A stretch of 5,175 nucleotides of DNA from Verrucomicrobiota bacterium (GTDB taxonomy: Bacteria > Verrucomicrobiota > Verrucomicrobiia > Verrucomicrobiales > Verrucomicrobiaceae). Below are positions 1 through 5,175 of this stretch, one piece after another. A program made the translations under genes and the position numbers. Each line of letters begins with the position of its first letter. Position 1 is the stretch's first letter. The notes beneath the pieces are model-generated. The model was not told the origin of the DNA and made no database searches. It was given only the letters and a program-made list of their open reading frames with translations. The stretch lies in the NCBI GenBank assembly GCA_023429545.1, contig JAEYUU010000331.1:1-5175 (forward strand), written 5' to 3'.

Positions 1-261
1 ATGGATGGTCGAGTACGGACCGAAACGCTCAGGCAAGTCGCGCCAGGGGCCTGCATTGCGCAACCGGTAGAACAATGCGTCCAATAGCAAGCCCAAGTTG
101 GTGCGAGGGCGCCCTCCCTGATTCACCCGGGCACCACCATTTTTGTGAGCCGCTTTTTCAGCGGCTCCCGCCAGAGAAATCGTACTTTCATGTCGACTCC
201 ATGCTTCTATCAAATACCCCTGGTCCAACTTATTTAAGACCTGTTTGAGGTTCTCAGACAC
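1..261 (-). CDS. IS5-family-like transposase, N-terminal part (runs off the left edge)
   Basis: Reading the minus strand from 261 to 1 gives 87 codons without a stop. The last 20 visible residues are RNAGPWRDLPERFGPYSTIH, preceded by LLLDALFYRL. This is the N-terminal signature of IS4/IS5-type transposases (DUF4096-like region, with the WRDLP motif and a hydrophobic helix before it). The DDE catalytic core would lie beyond the left edge, so activity cannot be judged. No ATG exists in this frame; the GTG at 259-261 is the best visible start, and another GTG near 123-125 is possible but would drop most of the leader. A frameshift in the leader is also possible, because the first 55 residues look unlike the usual family start. 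The frame is the same as that of the upstream regulator, separated from it only by the TAG at 265-267. The family call is fairly sure; intactness and start are not. Confidence 0.7.
   Translation of the reverse strand, partial: MSENLKQVLNKLDQGYLIEAWSRHESTISLAGAAEKAAHKNGGARVNQGGRPRTNLGLLLDALFYRLRNAGPWRDLPERFGPYSTIH
147..167. repeat. Perfect 8-bp inverted repeat (hairpin) in the transposase leader
   Basis: GAGCCGCT at 147-154 and AGCGGCTC at 160-167 are exact reverse complements separated by the five bases TTTTC. In RNA of the transposase strand this forms a GC-rich stem with a GAAAA loop, inside the N-terminal leader and about 35 codons from the GTG start. Neither strand has a U-run directly after the stem, so it is not a standard intrinsic terminator. 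Stem-loops near the start of insertion-sequence genes can limit expression from outside transcription; that role here is only a suggestion. Confidence 0.5.
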
Positions 262-264
262 GAC

Positions 265-1353
265 CTACGCTGTCTCCCCAGCGATAAACTCCGGCATCAG
301 CCGGATGGCTTTCGGTTCCAGCGCTCCAGTATCCGTCATTTGGCGAGCCGCCAGGACAACACGGCGCGCGAGCTGATCTGGGCTGATGGCGTAACGGGTG
401 ACGATGGGACTTGTAGATTGCAGGTAAGGATCGTCATCGCGGGAAATGACAGCCACGTCCTCTGGGATGCGTTTGCCACGCCGCATGAGGTGCATCATCA
501 CCGTCAATACATGGGGCGTGCGGGCCACAACATAGGCAGTCGGCGGGCCTTGTGACCGCATGATCCCGTCCAGCAGAGCGCAAATGTGGGCCGCGCTGCC
601 GTTGTGTCTGAGAGGGACTAGACCGGCCCCAGGAGTGCTCGCCAATGCATCCATCAGCCCTTGTTCACTGTCAGCGTCACCCCCGTAAGCGTGTTGGGGA
701 AGAACGAGGGCGATGCGCCGGTGTCCCTTCCGCAGCAGCACACCTCCGGCATGGCGGCAGGTGGCTTTGAAATCAGCGTCGATGGATGGCAGAGACGCGG
801 ACGGCGCGCAAGATCCCACGATCAGGCATGGCAACTTCCGGCTAACGAACCAGCGCTGGATTGGCTCCTTGGATCCGAAAACCAACCATGCCGCCGCGGG
901 ATGTTGCTTTACCAGCTTCTCCAAGGACTTGGCCGGCTTTGCTGAAAAGCAGGAGGGGCTGGCATGAAGTTCAGCCGTGTTGCCCGCTTTGGAAAGTTTG
1001 TCCCGAACAGCATCCAGGATGAAGGCAATCGGCAATGGCAGTGCCAAAAACGGCTGGGAGGAGAGCAGGGCGATTACCCGTTTGCGGGGGCCGGCATTGG
1101 GCACGGCCTGCTTGTGCTTGATGCGTCGTCTCTGCCGTTCGGCAACTTCGATCCAGCCCCGGCGCTGCAACTCATCAAGTGCCACACGGAGGGTGTCGCG
1201 GCTGACCTGCAATTCCTCGCAAAGCTTGCGTTCGCCCGGCAGACGTTCCCCCCAGCGTCCGGCGCGAATGCCCTCACGCAAGCTTTGCGCCGCTTGAGCG
1301 GCGAGGGAGACCCTTTGAGGCAGGGTGGGTAATGGCGGCGTCCGGACTTCCAT
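265..1353 (-). CDS. GntR-type winged-helix transcriptional regulator with LacI-type ligand-sensing domain
   Basis: A cytoplasmic DNA-binding regulator of 362 residues from the chosen start. Residues about 17-77 form a GntR winged helix-turn-helix: LREGIRAGRWGERLPGER is the characteristic entry, followed by the recognition helix region VSRDTLRVALDELQRRGWI and a basic wing (RQRRR). From about residue 90 to the end lies a periplasmic-binding-protein-like sensor of LacI/GalR type, seen in RKGHRRIALVLP and in RRGKRIPEDVAVISRDDDP. This combination is a recurrent regulator type in Verrucomicrobiota, often next to carbohydrate genes; the ligand is unknown. The frame also has an ATG at 1420-1422, but that would leave only 5 bp to the divergent gene. 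The ATG at 1351-1353 gives a normal leader to the helix-turn-helix and frees the intergenic region for promoters, so I prefer it. The C-terminus (LMPEFIAGETA) looks near complete, although an insertion sequence begins directly after the stop and could have changed the last residues. Confidence 0.9.
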   Translation of the reverse strand: MEVRTPPLPTLPQRVSLAAQAAQSLREGIRAGRWGERLPGERKLCEELQVSRDTLRVALDELQRRGWIEVAERQRRRIKHKQAVPNAGPRKRVIALLSSQPFLALPLPIAFILDAVRDKLSKAGNTAELHASPSCFSAKPAKSLEKLVKQHPAAAWLVFGSKEPIQRWFVSRKLPCLIVGSCAPSASLPSIDADFKATCRHAGGVLLRKGHRRIALVLPQHAYGGDADSEQGLMDALASTPGAGLVPLRHNGSAAHICALLDGIMRSQGPPTAYVVARTPHVLTVMMHLMRRGKRIPEDVAVISRDDDPYLQSTSPIVTRYAISPDQLARRVVLAARQMTDTGALEPKAIRLMPEFIAGETA

Positions 1354-1375
1354 CTGGTTGGGTGAACCTACCAGA
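1353..1375. promoter_or_regulatory. Candidate operator: 23-bp imperfect palindrome in the divergent intergenic region
   Basis: The site has arms TCTGGT (1353-1358) and ACCAGA (1370-1375), and inner GG/CC and T/A pairs also match, giving 9 of 11 symmetric pairs around a centre at 1364. It sits directly against the preferred start codon of the regulator, where a bound dimer would block the regulator's own transcription or initiation. The arms end in GT and begin in AC, as in many GntR-family operators, although the 11-bp gap between them is longer than typical. Binding is inferred; the symmetry is seen. Confidence 0.5.
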
Positions 1376-1402
1376 CCGATTACGTTGCCTTCTCTCGCGC
1401 TG

Positions 1403-1410
1403 CAACCAGA
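1403..1410. promoter_or_regulatory. Third operator half-site, CAACCAGA
   Basis: CAACCAGA is the exact reverse complement of TCTGGTTG at 1353-1360, which includes the left arm of the palindrome. It lies 18 bp before the start codon of the NHL gene, so a repressor contacting both sites could cover the promoter region of both divergent genes. No convincing -35/-10 pair is visible in 1354-1427. An 8-bp match in a 74-bp region is suggestive rather than proof. Confidence 0.35.
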
Positions 1411-1427
1411 GAGTGTCGCCATCGCCT

Positions 1428-2486
1428 ATGAAGTTGATCAGCACTCACGGGATACATTCAGCCATCCTCGCTTCACTGCTGTGTCTTGCGACGCAGCCCG
1501 ACTGCTTCTCAGCCGAGAAGACGTGCACACCCGCAACCGAATCTGCGCCCCTGCCGGATTATCCACGCGTCAATCTCGTGCCGGATTACGAAGTGTTGCC
1601 GGACTGGCCGCAGCGGCCAGCCAACGCGGAAGGGGCGGCGGTCGCCTCCGTCACTCTCGATGGCGAAGGCAACGTATGGATCTACACCCGCGCGAACCCG
1701 GTGGTGCAGGTCTATACAGCCGATGGCCGCTACCTCCGAGGCTGGCATGAAGAAGACCCGAAGACCGTGCCGCACTGCGTCGCCTTCGACCGGGATGGCA
1801 ACGTCTGGCTCGTGGACGCGGGACTGCACGTGGCGCGCAAGTTCGCGCCGGATGGCAAGCTGATGCTTACCCTTGGCACGCTGGGTGTGGCCGGGGTTGA
1901 TGAGTCGCACTTCCACAGCCCCACCGGCATCACCTTCACACCCAATGGAGACATCTTCGTCGCCGACGGTTATGGCAACAGCCGCATCGTCCACTTCGAC
2001 AAGACCGGCCGCTTCATCAAAGCATGGGGTACGCTCGGGACCGAACCAGGCCAGTTCAGCATCCCCCACGCGATTGTGTCGGACTCGAAAGGTCGTCTCT
2101 ATGTGGCCGACCGCAATAACGTGCGCATCCAGGTCTTCGATGCCGAGGGAAAGCTCCTCGACATTTGGAACAACATTCTTGTTCCTTGGGGATTCTGGAT
2201 GTCGCCGACGGACGAACTCTGGGTGTGCGGTTCGTCACCCATGCAATGGCGCATTCACCCGAAGTATCCCACCGCACCGCTAAGCTGTCCGCCCAAGGAC
2301 CAACTCTTTGTAAAATTCGATACGACGGGCAAAGTGCTCCAACTCCATACGCTGCCAAAAGGCGAGGACGGCCAGGAGAAGCCGGGCGATCTTAATTGGT
2401 TTCACACCATCGCCGTGGATGACGCCGGAAACGTCTATGCCGGGGATATCATCGGCAAGCGCGTCCAGAAGTTTCTCAGGAAATAA
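1428..2486 (+). CDS. Secreted NHL-repeat beta-propeller protein, peptidyl-alpha-hydroxyglycine alpha-amidating lyase-like
   Basis: A 352-residue exported protein. Residues 1-29 are a Sec signal peptide (basic MK start, hydrophobic AILASLLCLA, cleavage near CFSA/EK). The rest is a propeller of NHL repeats: LDGEGNVWIYTRANPVVQVY (77-96), FDRDGNVWLVDAGLHVARKF (120-139), FTPNGDIFVADGYGNSRIVH (170-189), SKGRLYVADRNNVRIQVFD (220-238) and a last blade with DDAGNVYAGD near the C-terminus. The PTGITF and ADGYGNSRI pieces resemble amidating lyases of the PAL type. H116 (VPHCVAFD), H214 (IPHAIVSD) and H326 (WFHTIAVD) occupy equivalent blade positions at spacings like those of the three zinc-binding histidines of rat PAL, which suggests a metal site in the central channel. 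Lyase activity is not established; many bacterial homologues have no known substrate. The ATG at 1428 is chosen because it starts the signal peptide; in-frame codons upstream to 1332 overlap the divergent regulator and do not look like protein. It is probably first in a plus-strand operon under the divergent regulator. Confidence 0.92.
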   Translation: MKLISTHGIHSAILASLLCLATQPDCFSAEKTCTPATESAPLPDYPRVNLVPDYEVLPDWPQRPANAEGAAVASVTLDGEGNVWIYTRANPVVQVYTADGRYLRGWHEEDPKTVPHCVAFDRDGNVWLVDAGLHVARKFAPDGKLMLTLGTLGVAGVDESHFHSPTGITFTPNGDIFVADGYGNSRIVHFDKTGRFIKAWGTLGTEPGQFSIPHAIVSDSKGRLYVADRNNVRIQVFDAEGKLLDIWNNILVPWGFWMSPTDELWVCGSSPMQWRIHPKYPTAPLSCPPKDQLFVKFDTTGKVLQLHTLPKGEDGQEKPGDLNWFHTIAVDDAGNVYAGDIIGKRVQKFLRK

Positions 2487-2495
2487 CCATCTACC

Positions 2496-2690
2496 ATGCG
2501 CAAGACCCACCACGGCTTTTTCCGATCGCATGCACTGGCGACATTGTTCGCCTGCTCATGCCTCGCGCTGACCGCAAACACCGCACTCGACATCCTGCCA
2601 AGCGGACCCGAGGAAATGTCGTATGATGTGAACGCGGACACCGTCCAGCCCACGACGCCCCTACGCCGCGATTTGCCGGCAGCAGCCTGA
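2496..2690 (+). pseudogene. Short secreted ORF, probably the remnant of a larger gene
   Basis: The frame encodes 64 residues and starts 9 bp after the stop of the NHL gene, as an operon member would. Residues 1 to about 30 make a credible signal peptide: MRKTHHGFFRSH as a basic n-region, ALATLFACSCLALTA as the hydrophobic core, and a likely cleavage near NTA. The mature part would be only about 34 residues, and I recognise no family in it. After the stop, an overlapping frame (2627-2728, no ATG) reads protein-like residues ending FAGSSLKEADPFALRFAP, so the start and tail of a once longer secreted protein may survive around a deletion and frameshift. A real small secreted peptide is the alternative, and a chance ORF cannot be excluded. 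There is no Shine-Dalgarno sequence before the ATG, but its neighbours also lack a good one. Confidence 0.35.
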
Positions 2691-2758
2691 AGGAAGCGGA
2701 TCCCTTTGCGCTCCGATTCGCTCCTTAATTTCAGCAATCCGCCCCGTAACCCACTATC

Positions 2759-5175
2759 ATGACCATCAAGAACCTTCTTCGTTCCTCGCGGGCAGCCGCC
2801 GCCGCGCTGATGCTCCTCAGTTCCCAGTCCGCTCTGCTTCATGCCGACGATAACCCCGCCGCCACATCAGCCACCGTCCTCCAGCGCTTCGTCGCCATCG
2901 ACAACGTCTGTTGCTGGCCCAACCTCACCCCGCTGCCGGACAGCACGATCATCGCCACGATCTTCAACCAGCCCACGCATGGCAAATGGGAGGGAGATGT
3001 CGAGTGCTGGGCCAGCCGCGACGGACGCCTTTGGGAAAAGCGCGGCACGCCCGCTCCCCATGACCCGGGCTCGAACCGCATGAACGTCGCTGCCGGTCTC
3101 GCGCGCGACGGCAGCCTGATCGTGATCTCATCAGGATGGAGCAACCGCCCCACGCCGGGCACCGAGCGCGGCCACCGAATTCCGGATGAGGCCGACATCC
3201 TGCCGATGTGGATCTGCCGCTCCAGCGATGGAGGCCGGACTTGGACACGGGAGGCGGCACCGATGCCACCACCGCCCGACGGGCCGACACGCATCATTCC
3301 TTTCGGCGACATCGTCAAACTGGCCGATGACGCACTGGGAGTGTGCATCTACTGTTGGTCAGGCCCCACCAAGGAGTTCAATGTTTATTTCTACGTGAGC
3401 AAGGACGACGGCCGCACGTGGAAGGTCAGAAGTGCGATACGCAAAGGCAACATCAATGAAACGACATTGACGGTATTGCCCGGCGGCCGCTTGCTCGCCG
3501 CAGGGCGCACGCTCGATGATCAACACCTCGACCTATTCACCTCCGACGACCATGGCGCGACGTGGAAATGCACCGGAGCGGCGACCGTGGGAGCGCAGCA
3601 CCCCGCCGACCTCATTGTGCTGGCCGACGGGCGGGTGCTCCTGAGCTACGGCAATCGCGTGAAGGGTCGCTTTGGCGTGGAAGCAAAACTCAGCTCTGAC
3701 GGAGGCGTTACCTGGAGCGATCCCATCTCTCTGGTAAGCGATCTCTCCAGCGGCGACTGTGGTTATCCCTCCAGCGTCCAATTGCCGGGCGGGGAGATTG
3801 TGACAGCCTATTATGCGGCCGGAGTCGCCAGCCATCAGCGGTATCATATGGGCACGGTCATTTGGAAACTGCCCGCCGCCGCTGAACCCAAGGCCGGGAA
3901 GGCGGCCACCGTGATCAATATCGGCAGCCGCCGCGAACTGCTTGTGGATCACTTCCTGATCGACAAGCTCGAAGGTGCCCGCTTGCAGATGCACACACCA
4001 CGGGATGAAGGCATCGCGCTGAAGTTCGATGCCCCCTGGGAGGGCGCGTTCAGCGGCTACGTCAGCATCGTCCGCATAGGAGAGCACCTGCGCGCCTACT
4101 ATCGCGGCAAACCGGTGGCCAATAAGGATGGCAGCCCTGATGAGGTCACTTGCTGCGCGGAGTCCAGGGATGGCATTCACTGGACCCGGCCGGAGGTCGG
4201 CGCGTTTGAAGTGCAAGGGACGCGCAAGAACAACGTCGTCCTCATGAACGCCAACACATCCACCCACAACTTCAGCCCGTTCCGCGACGAGCGTCCCGGT
4301 GTGCCTGAGGACGAGCGCTTCAAGGCGCTTGGTGGCACGATGGAAAGCGGTGGGCTGGTCGCATGGAAATCCGCCGATGGTCTCAACTGGCAGAAGTTGG
4401 CGCCGGAACCAGTCATCACGAAGGCCATGGTGCCGTACAAGTACATGTTCGACTCGCAGAACGTCCCCTTCTGGTCGGCGGCAGAGCAGAAGTATCTCTG
4501 CTACTACCGGGTGTTCGAGAAGAACATCAGGCGCATCGTGCGCAGCGAAAGTGCTGACTTCATCAAATGGTCGCCTCCGGTGTTGATGGAGTACCGGAAT
4601 CCGGCGGTGGAAGCTCCCATCGAGCATCTCTACACCAACCAGACCGGCCCTTACTTCCGCGCACCTCATTTGTATGTGGCCATCGCGGCGCGATTCATGC
4701 CCGGACGCCGCGTGCTCACCGACGAACAGGCCGCCACCATCAAGGTGAATCCCGGCTACTTCAAAGACACCTCTGATGCCATCTTCATGACCACCCGGCC
4801 TGCCGATGGAGCCGGGAATGTGGGCGTCTATGACCGCACATTTCCGGAAGGCTTCATCCGGGGCGGCATCGGCGCACAGAACTGGGTTTCACGCACGAAT
4901 TATCCTGCGCTGAACGTGGTGCAGACCGGCCCATCCGAAATGTCGGTGTATGTGAATCAGGACTATGCCCAGCCGACGGCGCACCTGCGGCGCTACTCGT
5001 TGCGGCTCGATGGCTTTGCATCCTTGCGGGCCGACTATCACGGCGGCGAGATGGTGACCAAGCTGCTGACCTTTTCAGGCAAGCAGCTCTCCCTGAACTT
5101 CGCCACCTCCGCCGCCGGCGGCGTGAAGGTCGCACTGGAGGATGCGGCCGGCCGGCCTCTGCCGGGATTCTCGCT
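2759..5175 (+). CDS. Secreted two-domain protein: sialidase-like BNR propeller fused to a five-bladed-propeller-like domain (3' end outside window)
   Basis: The frame stays open for 805 codons to the right edge. Residues 1-29 are a signal peptide (NLLRSSR, then AAAAALMLLSS, cleavage near LHA/DD). Residues about 35-370 are sialidase-like: Asp-boxes SRDGRLW (86-92), SSDGGRTW (155-162), SKDDGRTW (214-221), SDDHGATW (262-269) and SSDGGVTW (312-319), with the NE motif at 233-234 followed by GGRLLAAGR, and GDCGYPSSVQLPGGEIV from 332. The (F/Y)RIP motif of true sialidases is not seen, so sialic acid as substrate is unsupported. A short Ala/Pro/Lys linker (about 372-385) leads into a second domain opening INIGSRRELLVDHFLID, with SRDGIHW (469-475), SADGLNW (538-544), FDSQN (564-568), RAPHLY (634-639) and a C-terminal beta-sandwich-like stretch (LRRYSLRLDGFASL). 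That domain matches a Verrucomicrobiota/Planctomycetota family of unknown function related in fold to GH32/GH43 enzymes. By that family's usual length, roughly 40-50 residues should lie beyond the edge. The 68 bp after the small ORF hold no obvious promoter or terminator, so cotranscription with the NHL gene is plausible. Confidence 0.9.
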   Translation, partial: MTIKNLLRSSRAAAAALMLLSSQSALLHADDNPAATSATVLQRFVAIDNVCCWPNLTPLPDSTIIATIFNQPTHGKWEGDVECWASRDGRLWEKRGTPAPHDPGSNRMNVAAGLARDGSLIVISSGWSNRPTPGTERGHRIPDEADILPMWICRSSDGGRTWTREAAPMPPPPDGPTRIIPFGDIVKLADDALGVCIYCWSGPTKEFNVYFYVSKDDGRTWKVRSAIRKGNINETTLTVLPGGRLLAAGRTLDDQHLDLFTSDDHGATWKCTGAATVGAQHPADLIVLADGRVLLSYGNRVKGRFGVEAKLSSDGGVTWSDPISLVSDLSSGDCGYPSSVQLPGGEIVTAYYAAGVASHQRYHMGTVIWKLPAAAEPKAGKAATVINIGSRRELLVDHFLIDKLEGARLQMHTPRDEGIALKFDAPWEGAFSGYVSIVRIGEHLRAYYRGKPVANKDGSPDEVTCCAESRDGIHWTRPEVGAFEVQGTRKNNVVLMNANTSTHNFSPFRDERPGVPEDERFKALGGTMESGGLVAWKSADGLNWQKLAPEPVITKAMVPYKYMFDSQNVPFWSAAEQKYLCYYRVFEKNIRRIVRSESADFIKWSPPVLMEYRNPAVEAPIEHLYTNQTGPYFRAPHLYVAIAARFMPGRRVLTDEQAATIKVNPGYFKDTSDAIFMTTRPADGAGNVGVYDRTFPEGFIRGGIGAQNWVSRTNYPALNVVQTGPSEMSVYVNQDYAQPTAHLRRYSLRLDGFASLRADYHGGEMVTKLLTFSGKQLSLNFATSAAGGVKVALEDAAGRPLPGFS

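Larger units (their letters stand above)
1..264 (-). mobile_element. Insertion sequence end (IS5 family-like), right boundary near the regulator stop
   Basis: The transposase N-terminus points away from the regulator, so the 5' terminus of the element should lie just right of it, at about 235-265. The minus strand there reads GTCGTGTCTGAGAACCTC, which broadly resembles the ends of some IS5-family elements, but the other terminus is outside the window and no inverted-repeat pair or target duplication can be verified. The stretch 135-250 is visibly AT-richer than the GC-rich genes around it, which fits separately acquired DNA. The exact boundary is inferred. Confidence 0.45.

Noticed and set aside
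268..283. Small inverted repeat CGCTG/CAGCG at the regulator 3' end as a terminator
   Set aside because: The stem is only 5 bp, lies inside the coding sequence, and has no U-run after it.
964..1332. Plus-strand ORF of 122 codons opposite the regulator
   Set aside because: It is the complement of the winged-helix and sensor coding region and lacks any recognisable protein features.
1332..1427. N-terminal extension of the NHL gene to an upstream ATG at 1332
   Set aside because: It would place 32 non-signal-like residues before a good signal peptide and overlap the regulator start and the candidate operator.
1509..2069. Minus-strand ORF of 186 codons opposite the NHL gene
   Set aside because: It is antisense to strongly conserved NHL repeats and shows no motif or credible start context of its own.
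2759..3870. Calling the N-terminal domain a true exo-alpha-sialidase (nanH)
   Set aside because: Asp-boxes show the fold, but no (F/Y)RIP motif is visible, and the family is broadly named sialidase without shown activity on sialic acid.
3533..4669. Long minus-strand ORF of 378 codons opposite the fused propeller gene
   Set aside because: It lies wholly antisense to a frame with clear Asp-boxes and family motifs, has no recognisable domain, and is the kind of shadow frame expected in GC-rich coding DNA.

Overview
The window looks like a chromosomal accessory region of a GC-rich member of the Verrucomicrobiota; Planctomycetota is the main alternative. The reasons are the family types: a GntR-headed regulator with a LacI-type sensor, secreted NHL and sialidase-like beta-propeller proteins, signal peptides on the exported genes, and little or no Shine-Dalgarno sequence before the starts. 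This placement rests on recalled family resemblance, not on a search.

Layout, left to right. Positions 1-264 carry the N-terminal part of an IS5-family-like transposase on the minus strand, running off the left edge and in a locally AT-richer stretch. It abuts the stop codon of a minus-strand transcriptional regulator (265-1353). A 74-bp divergent intergenic region (1354-1427) follows, with a good imperfect palindrome and a third matching half-site, a likely operator. On the plus strand come a secreted NHL-repeat propeller protein resembling peptidyl-alpha-hydroxyglycine alpha-amidating lyase (1428-2486), a small doubtful secreted ORF that may be gene debris (2496-2690), and a very long reading frame that begins at 2759 and leaves the right edge still open (805 codons visible).

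That last gene has no stop within the window. It joins two propeller families in one polypeptide: an N-terminal BNR/Asp-box sialidase-like domain (about residues 35-370) and a C-terminal five-bladed-propeller-like domain of the kind found in Verrucomicrobiota and Planctomycetota proteins of unknown function (about residue 386 to the edge).

The working model is an inducible locus for an extracytoplasmic substrate, probably a glycan or glycoconjugate. The regulator would sense a small ligand through its periplasmic-binding-protein-like domain and control both itself and the divergent secreted-propeller genes through the shared intergenic region. The substrate cannot be read from the sequence. 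The insertion sequence borders the regulator's 3' end and may mark the edge of the conserved block.
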